Assembly (NCBI RefSeq): GCF_009496535.1
Contig: NZ_WIDL01000004.1
Span: forward strand, 1 to 64,000
Direction of reading: 5' to 3'
Origin: Stenotrophomonas sp. MYb238
GTDB lineage: Bacteria; Pseudomonadota; Gammaproteobacteria; Xanthomonadales; Xanthomonadaceae
DNA length: 64,000 nucleotides
Made by a program: the position numbers and the translations under genes. Under the pieces are notes generated by a model. It ran no database searches. It was not told where the DNA came from and saw only the letters and a list, made by a program, of their open reading frames with translations. Positions 38,013 through 47,442 of the stretch are shown piece after piece; position 1 is the first letter of the stretch; each line of letters starts with the position of its first letter.

Positions 38013-41000
38013 GGCTGCACCTCCTGCGCGGCCGATGCCGAGGGCGGATTGGGTCTGGGTTCCACGATCGGTCTCTGGTTGGCCGAGTCCGTGGCCTGCT
38101 GCGGCGCACGGACGGGCTTGCTTTCGAAACGCAGCTGCGACTGGCCGGGTTCGCTCTCCGGCGCGCGCACTTCGCCCTGGGTACGCCGGGCCTTGACCTG
38201 CTCCAGCACCGGGTTGGCGCAGCTGCCCTCGACGAAGTCGGCGCGGTGCAACTCGCCGTTCTTCAGGTCCAGGAACAGGCTGTCGGCGTCGCCCAGGTTG
38301 CGGTTGCTGCTGGTGGTCAGGCGCGAGCCGACCGGCAGGGTGGATGCATCGACCTTCAGCGTGTGGCTGTTCGGCGGCAGGCCGCAGTAGCTGTACTTGC
38401 CCTCCGAGTCGGAGACCAGCCAGGTGCCGTCGGAGAAGTACAGGCGCACCCCGGGGATGCCCAGTTCTTCCTGATCCTGCACGTGGTTGTTGTTGCAGTC
38501 CACGAACACCTTGCCCAGCACGCAGGCCTCGTCGGTGAACACGCCGCCGGTGACGCGCACGCGGTACTCGGCGTGGTTGGACGGGGTCGAGCCCGGCAGC
38601 GGGTTAAGGCCGACCGGATCGATGCAGCCGCCGGCAATCGAACAACCGTGCGCCTGCGCGCGGTTGATGCCGTCGCCCTGCAGCGCGCCGACGCCGATGC
38701 GCACGCGGTAGGTCAGCACCAGCTGGCCGCCGGCGGCGATCGGGCCGAGGTCGAAGCCCAGGCGCGGACCCGGCCGGCCCAGCGGTTCGGCCAGCGCGCG
38801 GCCATCGACGCGGGCGCTGCCGTCCAGGTAGGTGAAGCCGCGCGGCAGCACGTCGACGATGTTCACCGTGCGCGCGGCGCTGCCGGACACATGGCGCACC
38901 TCGATGGTGTACTGCACGGTGTCGCCGACTTCAGCCATGGCGCGGTCGCCGCGCTTGCTGATCACCAGCAGCGTGTCTTCCGGCGCTTCCTGCACCTCGT
39001 TCGGCACGCGGCACAGGTTCTGGCTGATCTGCGGATCGCACAGCTCCAGCTGGCCCGGGGTTTCCTCGAACTGCTTCCACTGCTCGTCGGTGGGCTTGCG
39101 CTCCGGATCCTCGCCGCCGCCGGACACGACCACCGCGTTGTTCACGGTGCCCTGCTGCACGGCTTCCGGCAGCACGTCCACCGGCACCTTGATCGAACCC
39201 GGGTGGGTCGCACCGGCAGCCAGTTCGCGGGAGCTGGCGCACTGGAAGCGGCGTTCGCCCGCGGTGCCGGTGCAGGTCCAGCCGTCGCCGGCGGGCAGGC
39301 CCGACAGCACGATGCCGGCCGGCAGGTGTTCGCTCACCACGTACTCGGCGTCGGTGGCGCGTTCGCCGATGTTGCGCACGCGGATCGCGTAGCTGGCGTT
39401 CTGGCCAACGGTGAACACGGCGGTGTCGGCGGCCTTGCTGACCACCACGTCCGGCCACGCCTTCACCAGCTCGCTCGGCAGGCGGCAGGCGTTGTGCACC
39501 ACGTCGGCCTCGCACACCGGCAGGATGCCGACGTCGCCGCCTTCCAGCGCCTGCTTTTCTTCCGGCGTCGGACGGCGCGATTCGGGCTCGCCGCCGCCGG
39601 AGACCAGCACGGCGTTGTTGACGGCACCGGCCGAGGCATCGGCACCCACGCGCACCGCCGCGGTGATGGCGGCGATCGCCGTCTGCCCGGCCGCCAGCAC
39701 GGTGGCGCTGCGGCAGGTGAAGCGGGTCTCGCCGGCCGCGCCGGTGCAGGTCCAGCCGTCGCCGGCCGGCACGTCCGCCAGGGTCACGCCCTGCGGCAGG
39801 CGGTCGATGACCTCGTACTCGCCGCTGGTCGCGGCCTGGCCGGTATTGCGTACCACCACGCGGTAGGTCGCGGCGCTGCCGGTGACCAGGGTCGCCGGAT
39901 CCACCGACTTGCTGACCCGCAGGTCGGGCACGTTGGTGCTGATCTCGCCGAAGTTGTTGGACTGCGAGTGCTCGCCCGGGGAGAGTTCGATGTCGCTGAT
40001 CGACGACGTCGGGGTCTCCTTGGGAGTGGCGGTGCCACCGGTGGTGCCGGCCGTGGTCTGGCCGTTCTCGGTCTGCGGCGGCTGGTTCGGCTGGGTCACC
40101 TTGTAACGGCCCGGACGCAGGTTCGGGAACGTGTAGCGGCCATCGGCATCGGTGGTCGTCGTCACCCGCACCGGATTGCCCAGGTCATCGGTGCCTTCCA
40201 GCACGATCTCCTGGTCGGGGATGCCGGTCTCGCCAGGATCGACCTGCCCGTTGTCGTTGTCGTCGTTGTAGACGCGACCGGCGATGGAGGCCGGCGGGAT
40301 CTCGCCGAAGTTGTTGGCGATCGAATGCTGGTTCGGACCCAGCACGATGTTGCTGACTGCCGATGGAGTGGTTGCCACATCGGTGGCTTCGCCACCATGG
40401 CTGCCGACACGGGTCTTGCCATTCATGGTGCCAGCGGGCTGTTCCGGCTCGGTCACCGTATAGGTGCCCGGTGCCAGATCCTCGAACACATAGTGGCCGT
40501 GCGCGTCCGTCTGCATCTCGACCATCACCGGGTTGCCCATGCTGTCGGTACCGGTCAGCCGCACGATGACGCCGGCAATGCCATCCTCACCGACATTGAT
40601 GATGCCGTCGTTGTTGCGATCCAGCCACACGGTACCGGCGATGGAACCGCTCATCGCGATCTCGCCGAAGTTGTTCTGCACCGAGTGCTGGTTCTCGCCG
40701 AGCACGATGTTGCCGATCGCCGACGGCGTGGTGGCCTTGTTGGTCGCGGTGGCGCCTGCCATCGGCACGCCGCCGATGGTGCCCGGCACTGTCTGGCCAT
40801 TGAGCGTCGCCGGTGGCTGGTCCGGTTCGGTAACGGTGTAGGTACCCGCCGGCAGGTCGGCGAACAGGTAGCTGCCGTCGCTGCCGGTGGTGGTGGTGCG
40901 GGCGATCGGGTTGCCGTTGACGTCGGTGCCGGTCAGCTCGACCGTGACGCTGGCGATACCCTGCTCGCCGGCATCGATCGCACCATTGTCGTTGCCATCC

Positions 41001-44000
41001 AGCCATACCCGGCCGGCAATGGTGCTGCGGGTCGGGATCTCGGCGAACAGGTTCTCCAGCGACTTCTGGCCCGGGGCCAGGGTGATGCCGTCGATCTGCG
41101 ACGGTGTGATGTTCACGCCGGTGGCGGTACCCATGGCGACGCCGCCGACGGTGCCTTCGGTGGTGATGCCGTTGGCGGTGCCCGCCGGCTGGTTCGGCTG
41201 GTGCAGGGTGTAGGTGCCCGGCAGCAGCTGGGTGAACGAGAACGTGCCGTCGTTGGCCGTGGTCGTGGTGGCGACCACCGTGCCGCCCGCGTTGCGCAGT
41301 TCGATGGTCTGGCCGCCGATGCCGGCGTCGCTGCCGTTCTGCACGCCGTCGTTGTCGTAGTCCATGAACACGCGGCCATGGATCTCGGCGCCTTCCTGTT
41401 CGCCGAAGTCGTAGTTCTCGCCGTTGCCGGTCAGGCGGATGCCGCTGATGCGGTCGGTGGTGGCCGCGTCGCCGGCCACGCCGGTCTGCGCGGTACCGGC
41501 ACTGCAGCCGCCGCCGCCGCAGGTGCCCGGCTTCACCGCGCTCGGGCGGTTCAGGTAGCCGGCCGGCAGCGCTTCGCGCACGGCGTAGGTCTTGGCCGGG
41601 TCCAGGCCCACGAACTTGTAGAAGCCGCTGGCGTCGGTCTGCGCGGTCCCGGTCGGACCGCCGACGGGCACGTAGTTGCCGCCGACCAGTTCCAGCAGTT
41701 CCAGGGTGGCGCCGGCGATGGGATCGTCCGTGGCCGGATCGCGCACGTCGTTGACGTTCTTGTCCAGGAACACGTGGCCGGACAGCGTGTACAGGGTGAC
41801 TTCCGGGAAGTCGAACTGCACGCCCTGGCCGCCGCTGCCGAGCACGACGCCGCTGATGACGCCGCCGCCGGCGGCGATGCTGGGCGTGCCCTTGTCGGTC
41901 ACGCCGGTGCTGGCGCCGTTGCGCACGGTGCGCGCGCTGTTGGGCTGCGGCATGCCGTTGTTGTAGCCGCCGGACACGGTGCTCTGGTCCTGGCTGATGG
42001 TGTAGCCGGCGGCATTGGACGGCGCCAGGCCGTTGAACACGTAGTCGCCGTTGGCGTCGGTGGTGACGGTCACGTCGATGGCGTTGCCGTACACGTCGGT
42101 GCCGGTCAGGCGCACGCCAACGTTCGCCAGGCCGTTGTCGCCCCCGTCGGTGTCGCCGTTGTTGTTCTGGTCGAGGAACACGCGGCCGGCGATGCTGGCG
42201 TTGCGCACCTGCACCGGGCCGTCCTTGTCGTTGTTGTTCGGGTCGCTGTCCTTGGCCAGGTCCTCGTTGGCCGCGTCCTTGCCCGGCTGCACGGCCGCGT
42301 GGTTGTCCACGTTGGTGAGCCACGGCCCGGCGAACACGCCGGCCTTGGGCCGCGCATGCAGGGTCAGGGTGTAGCCGCTGCCGGCCGGGAAGTTGCCGTT
42401 GACGTGGCAGGTGACCTGCTGGACCGGGGTCGCGGTGGTGACGCTGGCCACGCCGTTGGAGACGTAGCACACGTCGGCCGCGTCCGGCGCCGTCGGGCCC
42501 GGCTGCACGGCCAGGTTGCCGCCCGCCGCGGCCAGCGTGGCGCCGCCGGTGGCGGTACCCACGCTCGGCGCAGTGGTGTCGATCCACTCGAAGCCGGCCG
42601 GCAGCGTATCCACCACGCGCATCTGGGTGGAGGTGGAAATGCCGTTGTTGCGCAGCACAATCTGCCACGGCACGGCCTGGCCGACGTCGACCGGCGAAAC
42701 CATGGCGGTCTTGCTCACCACTTCCAGGTCGGTGCTCGGGAACAGCACGTTGTTGATCGCGGCCAGGTTGTTGCCCGCCTGCAGCGGATCGGCCGTGCAC
42801 TTGCCGGAGGATTCGTAGCTGTTGGTCTCGTCGGCGCAGACGTGCACGGCGTTGCCGAAGATCTCCGGAGTCGCCGACGCGCCGGTGGGACGGAACACCA
42901 GCTCGAAGTTCACCTCTTCGTTCACGTCCAGCGTGCCGAACGTGCACACCGTATCGGTGTTGGGCGATGCCTGGGTGCAGGTAATGGCCTTGCTGACCAG
43001 GGTGTAGCCGGCGCTCGCCGCGCCGGCGTTCATGTTCTGCGGCGTGCCCTGCAGCGCCAGGGTGAAACCGGCCGGCACGGTCAGCGCGTCGGTCATCACG
43101 ATGTTTTCGGCGATCGACGGACCGGCGTTGCGGACGCTGAAGCGGTAGCGCAGGTCGTCGCCGGCGCGGAACTCGTTCTGCAAGGCCGGGAACACCGGCA
43201 CCTTGCCCTGCTGCAGGTCGAACGACGGCACGGTCACGTCGAACACGGCCGAAGCGGTGTTGTTCGCCAGCGCGTTGGCGTCGCCGCAGGCGTTCGAGTT
43301 GGCCACGCTGTCGAAGCGGTACTCGCACATGTTGTCCAGGTGGACGTGGGCGGTATTGGTGACGTTCTCGTACAGCTTGTCGCCCAGCGCGCCGGTGTAG
43401 CTCGGCGGCTTCTTGACGCGCGCGCGCACGGTGACCGTCTGCACCTCATGGCGGGAGATGGTCGCGACGTTGACGCAGGAAATGGCGCCGCTGGCCAGGT
43501 TGCTGGCCGCGCAACTCATCTTCGCCGCGTCGGCCGGCTTCACTTCCAGCACATCGAAGGCCGGCGTCGCCAGCGTCGCCGCGCCGGTGAACAGGCTGTC
43601 GGTGATGCGGAAATTGCCGGCGGCGATATGGTCCTGGCCCTGGTTGCGGGCGACGAGGGTGAACAGCACGGTCTCGCCCACCGACGCCATCGGGTTGTTG
43701 CCGCCGCTGGCCGGGATGCTGGTCGTCACCGTCTTGCTGGTCATCGCCACGTCGGCACGCGGCAGGATCAGCACCCGCGCGTCGTCGCTCAATACGTTGC
43801 CGCCGGACAGGTCCTTCAGGAACGCGTTGGTCGAATCCAGCGTGGCGGTGTTGTTCAGCTGGCCCGTGGGCACGCCCAGCGGACGCGACAGCGTGGCCGT
43901 GACCACGATGGTGGCGCCGGCCGGCACGTCATTGAAGCTGCAGATCTGCTCGTAGGTATTGCCGGACTCGGTGGTGTTTCCCGTATTGCCATACGAGTTG

Positions 44001-46189
44001 GGGTTGCCGGAAATGTTGGCCGGGCAACTGTGCGTCACCCCCGGCGCCAGCGAGGTGTCGTAGGCGAAGGTGATGTTCGGCGTGACATAGGTCGGCGCCG
44101 CGCCGGCGGCCCGCATCAGGCCGCGATAGATGTCCTTCACCTGCAGGGTCGGGATCGTCGTCTGCGCCGCTGCCGTGGTGATGGTCATCCGCCAGTGCAT
44201 GTCGTTGTCGGCGGCGGCCAGCGTCGGCGCGTCGGCGACGTCGTCATGCCAGCTGATGCCGTCCACGGAGGATTCCTTGCGGATGCCCACGCGGACGTCC
44301 TCGATGGTGGTGCCGATGCCGTTGGCGGACTGGCAGTCCTGGCCGTTGGTGCCGTTCTCGCCAATGCCGCCGGTCGCCCCGGCGTCCTCGGGATCGGCCG
44401 GCTGCGGGCCGTCGCTCTCGTTCATGCCCAGCAGGCGCAGCACCTCGCTGCCGGTACAGGCGATGTTGGTCAGCGTCACCGGGTTCGGACCCAGGGTCGC
44501 GGCATCGGCCACGGTATGGGCGAAGCTGAAGGATCGCGTGCCACCGACACCCATCGTGCCCGGGCCGGCATGCTCGCAGGACACCTGTGTCGTCTGGCTC
44601 GGATACTGGCCATCGGACCGTGGCGATGCCGGGGTGAGCGTGCACGTCCAGCCGTTGTTGGCCGTGACCGAGGCATTGGTGATCTCGCGCGGATCAAGCC
44701 AATCCACCACGCGCAGCGGATGGGAGGCATCCCAGCTGACGGTTTCCGGACCACGGTTGGTGACGGTCAGGGTGGTGCTGATCGTCTGTCCCGGCGCCAC
44801 CTTGTTGGGCTTGCTTTTGCTCAGCCCCAGGTCGGCCGCCGACGGCGCCATCCAGTAGCGGCGGGTGGCGCTGTTGTTGTTCAGCTGGCCATCGTCCTGG
44901 CCGGCGGGCAGGGTCAGCACGGCGGGCAGGTACTCGCCCGTGCGGCGCAGGTTGTCCAGGGTCACCGGGATGACGAACGGGGCGGACTGCCCCACATTCA
45001 ACGCGCCCGCGGTGCAGCTGACCTTGGTGCCGTTCCAGGTCCCGGTCACGGTGCCGCCGCTCACCGGCGGGGAAATGGTCAGGCTGCTGGCCGGCGTGGA
45101 CGTACAGCCCGCTGGCAGCGTGCCGAGGGTGAAGCCCGCCGGAACGATGGTCTCCACCACCGTTCCTGCCGCCGATGCCATCGGCCCGTTGTTGGTCACG
45201 CCGATGGTGATGGTCTGGCTGCTCAGGCCGGGCGAAGGCGAAGCCGCACTGTTGCTGAGCGTGCTGGTGATGGTCGCCGCCAGGTCGGTGGCCGGCTCGG
45301 TGTTGTAGTTGAGGCTGGCGCTGTTGTTGCCGGCCGCCAGGTCGATGTAGAGCGTATTGGCGGAGCTGACGGTCGCCGTGTTGACGAAGCTGCCGAAGCT
45401 TCGGGTGGTGCCGCTCACGTCGATCCAGCTGCTGTTCAACTGCGCAGCGGTGATGGGGGAGCCGCCCGCGGTATAGGTACAGGACAGCACGCGGCTGCTG
45501 TTGGCCGTGGCCACCGCGGTGCACGCCGGCGTCAGCGGACCGCCGAAGGTGATTGCCGTCACCACGAAGCCCGTGGCGGCGCTGCCCGGCAGGTTGTCGG
45601 TGATGACGATGCTGCCGCCCACCGGCACGTTGTTGCCTCCGACGGCGATGTTCGGGGCCAGGCGGAAGGTGCTGTTGCCGCCCGTCAGCGGGTTGCCGGC
45701 GGCCGGCACGGTCAGGGTCTTGGCGACGGTAAGGTCGCCGGCGTTGCGTACGTTGCCGGAGAAGGCGGCGGACGGGCCCGAGGTACCGGTGGCGGTCAGG
45801 TTGAAACCGCCGGCGGTCACGCCGCGGACCGGGAAGGTCACCGTGCCGCTGCTGCCGGCGCTCGTCGAGCACACCATGTTCGGCGCGGTATAGGTGCAGC
45901 CGGCCGGAGGCGCGGGCGGGTCGGCCTGCAGCTGGGCGGGGATGACGACGGTGACGGTATCGCCGCCGGCGCTGGTACGCGTCCAGTTGACGGTGACGTT
46001 CACGTCCTGGCCGATACCGATGTCCGGCGCCGTGGTCACCTGCGTCGCGGTCACGGCGGCCTGCGCGACCGGCGCCATGAATCCGAGCGCGGCCAACAGG
46101 CCGACGATCTTCATCGCGCGGGTGGCGAATCCGTTTGCATGCGTGCGCGACGGCGTCGCGCGACCGGCCTGATCGTGTGATTGGTACAC
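38009..46189 (-). CDS. Giant DUF11/SdrD-B repeat surface protein
   Basis: This 2726-residue exported protein starts at GTG 46189, chosen because AGGGGAAAA lies eight bases upstream. ATG 46114 is an alternative that starts right at the signal peptide MKIVGLLAALGFMAPVAQA. Five or so DUF11-type Ig-like domains occupy about 40-1330. Six SdrD-B/CNA-B-like modules follow at about 1330-2080, each with xGxVxxDxNxNG and a YxFxxLxPGxYxV end, joined by the linker NNFGEI. Three further DUF11 domains and a seventh, cysteine-containing SdrD-B-like module (VFVDCNNNHVQD, YSYCGLPPN; about 2555) complete it. The Pro-rich C-terminus has no LPXTG, membrane anchor or autotransporter barrel. It shares an ATGA overlap with the barrel gene and is probably displayed with that protein's help. 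Confidence 0.88.
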   Translation of the reverse strand: MYQSHDQAGRATPSRTHANGFATRAMKIVGLLAALGFMAPVAQAAVTATQVTTAPDIGIGQDVNVTVNWTRTSAGGDTVTVVIPAQLQADPPAPPAGCTYTAPNMVCSTSAGSSGTVTFPVRGVTAGGFNLTATGTSGPSAAFSGNVRNAGDLTVAKTLTVPAAGNPLTGGNSTFRLAPNIAVGGNNVPVGGSIVITDNLPGSAATGFVVTAITFGGPLTPACTAVATANSSRVLSCTYTAGGSPITAAQLNSSWIDVSGTTRSFGSFVNTATVSSANTLYIDLAAGNNSASLNYNTEPATDLAATITSTLSNSAASPSPGLSSQTITIGVTNNGPMASAAGTVVETIVPAGFTLGTLPAGCTSTPASSLTISPPVSGGTVTGTWNGTKVSCTAGALNVGQSAPFVIPVTLDNLRRTGEYLPAVLTLPAGQDDGQLNNNSATRRYWMAPSAADLGLSKSKPNKVAPGQTISTTLTVTNRGPETVSWDASHPLRVVDWLDPREITNASVTANNGWTCTLTPASPRSDGQYPSQTTQVSCEHAGPGTMGVGGTRSFSFAHTVADAATLGPNPVTLTNIACTGSEVLRLLGMNESDGPQPADPEDAGATGGIGENGTNGQDCQSANGIGTTIEDVRVGIRKESSVDGISWHDDVADAPTLAAADNDMHWRMTITTAAAQTTIPTLQVKDIYRGLMRAAGAAPTYVTPNITFAYDTSLAPGVTHSCPANISGNPNSYGNTGNTTESGNTYEQICSFNDVPAGATIVVTATLSRPLGVPTGQLNNTATLDSTNAFLKDLSGGNVLSDDARVLILPRADVAMTSKTVTTSIPASGGNNPMASVGETVLFTLVARNQGQDHIAAGNFRITDSLFTGAATLATPAFDVLEVKPADAAKMSCAASNLASGAISCVNVATISRHEVQTVTVRARVKKPPSYTGALGDKLYENVTNTAHVHLDNMCEYRFDSVANSNACGDANALANNTASAVFDVTVPSFDLQQGKVPVFPALQNEFRAGDDLRYRFSVRNAGPSIAENIVMTDALTVPAGFTLALQGTPQNMNAGAASAGYTLVSKAITCTQASPNTDTVCTFGTLDVNEEVNFELVFRPTGASATPEIFGNAVHVCADETNSYESSGKCTADPLQAGNNLAAINNVLFPSTDLEVVSKTAMVSPVDVGQAVPWQIVLRNNGISTSTQMRVVDTLPAGFEWIDTTAPSVGTATGGATLAAAGGNLAVQPGPTAPDAADVCYVSNGVASVTTATPVQQVTCHVNGNFPAGSGYTLTLHARPKAGVFAGPWLTNVDNHAAVQPGKDAANEDLAKDSDPNNNDKDGPVQVRNASIAGRVFLDQNNNGDTDGGDNGLANVGVRLTGTDVYGNAIDVTVTTDANGDYVFNGLAPSNAAGYTISQDQSTVSGGYNNGMPQPNSARTVRNGASTGVTDKGTPSIAAGGGVISGVVLGSGGQGVQFDFPEVTLYTLSGHVFLDKNVNDVRDPATDDPIAGATLELLELVGGNYVPVGGPTGTAQTDASGFYKFVGLDPAKTYAVREALPAGYLNRPSAVKPGTCGGGGCSAGTAQTGVAGDAATTDRISGIRLTGNGENYDFGEQEGAEIHGRVFMDYDNDGVQNGSDAGIGGQTIELRNAGGTVVATTTTANDGTFSFTQLLPGTYTLHQPNQPAGTANGITTEGTVGGVAMGTATGVNITPSQIDGITLAPGQKSLENLFAEIPTRSTIAGRVWLDGNDNGAIDAGEQGIASVTVELTGTDVNGNPIARTTTTGSDGSYLFADLPAGTYTVTEPDQPPATLNGQTVPGTIGGVPMAGATATNKATTPSAIGNIVLGENQHSVQNNFGEIAMSGSIAGTVWLDRNNDGIINVGEDGIAGVIVRLTGTDSMGNPVMVEMQTDAHGHYVFEDLAPGTYTVTEPEQPAGTMNGKTRVGSHGGEATDVATTPSAVSNIVLGPNQHSIANNFGEIPPASIAGRVYNDDNDNGQVDPGETGIPDQEIVLEGTDDLGNPVRVTTTTDADGRYTFPNLRPGRYKVTQPNQPPQTENGQTTAGTTGGTATPKETPTSSISDIELSPGEHSQSNNFGEISTNVPDLRVSKSVDPATLVTGSAATYRVVVRNTGQAATSGEYEVIDRLPQGVTLADVPAGDGWTCTGAAGETRFTCRSATVLAAGQTAIAAITAAVRVGADASAGAVNNAVLVSGGGEPESRRPTPEEKQALEGGDVGILPVCEADVVHNACRLPSELVKAWPDVVVSKAADTAVFTVGQNASYAIRVRNIGERATDAEYVVSEHLPAGIVLSGLPAGDGWTCTGTAGERRFQCASSRELAAGATHPGSIKVPVDVLPEAVQQGTVNNAVVVSGGGEDPERKPTDEQWKQFEETPGQLELCDPQISQNLCRVPNEVQEAPEDTLLVISKRGDRAMAEVGDTVQYTIEVRHVSGSAARTVNIVDVLPRGFTYLDGSARVDGRALAEPLGRPGPRLGFDLGPIAAGGQLVLTYRVRIGVGALQGDGINRAQAHGCSIAGGCIDPVGLNPLPGSTPSNHAEYRVRVTGGVFTDEACVLGKVFVDCNNNHVQDQEELGIPGVRLYFSDGTWLVSDSEGKYSYCGLPPNSHTLKVDASTLPVGSRLTTSSNRNLGDADSLFLDLKNGELHRADFVEGSCANPVLEQVKARRTQGEVRAPESEPGQSQLRFESKPVRAPQQATDSANQRPIVEPRPNPPSASAAQEVQP
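39940..42205 (-). repeat. Tandem SdrD-B-like coding repeats
   Basis: Six successive modules of roughly 330-410 bases occupy this stretch of the giant gene. The last four are the most regular, at about 110-125 codons each, and share linkers of the form TPSAxxNIVLGxNQHS followed by NNFGEI. Each module carries Asp/Asn-rich loops (DxNxNGxxD) expected to bind Ca2+. Confidence 0.8.
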
Positions 46190-46360
46190 GGGTTTTCCCC
46201 TGCCTTGCAGCTGTTGCGCCCCACCCGGCTTCACTGGGAAGGCCGGGCCCTGCGGTGGTATCGGTGCATGCCGCCTGCGGCACGCGCGAAGTGCCTTTTC
46301 CGGGCATTCGGGCGGCATTCTCGACAGGCGCGGAGGCGTTGGCAGTACCAGTCGCTGCCG

Positions 46361-46379
46361 CTTCCTCACACTTCCTCAC
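46361..46379. promoter_or_regulatory. 10-bp-phased direct repeat upstream of the surface operon
   Basis: CTTCCTCAC occurs twice, exactly 10 bases apart (46361 and 46371; GTGAGGAAG on the operon strand). It lies between the end of a response-regulator gene (46426) and the giant protein's start (46189). One-turn direct repeats are the usual binding pattern of OmpR-type winged-helix regulators such as the two encoded just upstream. Confidence 0.45.
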
Positions 46380-46425
46380 CGACAGGCCGGAAACCGGCGC
46401 GCATCGGCCAGCCGGCAAGGGCAGA

Positions 46426-47199
46426 TCAGGACTGTGCGGATACCAGCAGGTACCCCGCGCCGCGCAGGGTACGTACCGGCAGGGTGAGGCCGGTGGCGGT
46501 GCGGACGCGCGTGCGCAGCCGGTGCACCAGCACTTCCAGCCGGTGCGGATCGAAGTCGCGGGGCGTGGGCGACAACGCGGCGATCAACCGCTCGCGGCCG
46601 AGGGGCGTGCCGGGCGCCGAGAACAGCTCCTGCAGCAGCACGCGTTCGGCCACCGTCAGGAGCAGCGAGCGGCCGTTCGGCGCCCACAGCTCCCAGCCAC
46701 CGGCGCGCAGGCTCCAGTCCTCGCCGGCGTCTCGCCCCCCCGCGGCCGCGGGCTCGCGTGCCTGCGCAGGTGGGTCCGCGCGCCGCGAGGCCAGGCGTCG
46801 ATGCAGGCTGTGCAGGGCGGCCACCAGCACCGGCAGTTCCAGCGGCTTGGTCAGGTAGAGATCGGCCCCCGCCGACAGGCCGTGCGCCATGTCCGCCGCG
46901 CTGCTGCGCCCGGTCACCAGCGCGATGCCCATGTCGTCGATGCGCCGCAGGTGGCTGGTCGCGCTCAATCCGTCTTCGCCGGGCAACACGATGTCGAGCA
47001 CCACGATGTCGCAGCGGTCAACAGCCAGTTCGCGGTAGAGCGCTTCCACGCTGTCGATGCCGCGCACGACCGCGCCGTGCCGCTCGAGTTCGTCGACTAC
47101 CAGCGCGCGCCACTCCGGATCGTCCTCGACGACCCATGTGCGCACCCCCTGCAGCTGGCGTCCCGCATCGGCCAGCGGCAGATCCTGTTTCGTTTCCAA
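46426..47199 (-). CDS. OmpR-family response regulator (copy 2 of tandem pair)
   Basis: This 257-residue protein has a receiver domain (acidic pair in VVEDDPEW, phospho-acceptor Asp69 in VVLDIVLPGEDG, Lys in LTKPLELP) and a C-terminal winged helix (LLTVAERVLLQELF, RDFDPHRLEVLVHRLR, LRGAGYLLV). The start is a TTG at 47199 preceded by GGGGA. It gives a protein exactly colinear with the 257-residue paralogue encoded upstream, which supports the choice. No histidine kinase adjoins either copy. It ends 237 bases before the giant surface-protein gene, and control of that operon is inferred. Confidence 0.87.
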   Translation of the reverse strand: METKQDLPLADAGRQLQGVRTWVVEDDPEWRALVVDELERHGAVVRGIDSVEALYRELAVDRCDIVVLDIVLPGEDGLSATSHLRRIDDMGIALVTGRSSAADMAHGLSAGADLYLTKPLELPVLVAALHSLHRRLASRRADPPAQAREPAAAGGRDAGEDWSLRAGGWELWAPNGRSLLLTVAERVLLQELFSAPGTPLGRERLIAALSPTPRDFDPHRLEVLVHRLRTRVRTATGLTLPVRTLRGAGYLLVSAQS

Positions 47200-47442
47200 T
47201 GCCGGTCCCCGTGCCGCGCCGGCCGCCGATGCGGCCTCAACGTCCGGTGGGATTCTCGGCAGGAGCCGGCGAACCGGCAGTATCGAAAAATCTCTGTAGA
47301 TCTCCGAACTTCACACCCTGCGCATCGTTACCGCACCGGATGGCGCGGTGAAGCCGAAAGCGGAGTCCGGAATAGGTTTCTCTCCAAGCCCCGCTGCCGA
47401 CCGGCAAGAGACCGGAGACAAGGCGGCCCCCGCCAGCGCCCG

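Noticed and set aside
34482-38390. 1302-codon plus-strand frame opposite the barrel gene
   Set aside because: It is Ala/Val/His-rich with no motif. The minus-strand reading has a signal peptide, beta-strand pattern and coupled neighbours.
39940-42205. Possible CRISPR array or DNA-level satellite
   Set aside because: The periodicity is about 330-400 bases, coding, and conserved at protein rather than nucleotide level.
38246-46180. Very long plus-strand open frame (about 2640 codons) opposite the giant surface gene
   Set aside because: It is rich in Ala/Val/Arg/His with no domain or signal peptide, and lies antisense to a gene with clear domains. Stop-free antisense frames are common at this GC content.
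34629-46189. Two-partner secretion (TpsA/TpsB) interpretation of the giant protein and barrel
   Set aside because: The giant protein has no haemagglutinin-type TPS domain and the barrel has no POTRA domains.
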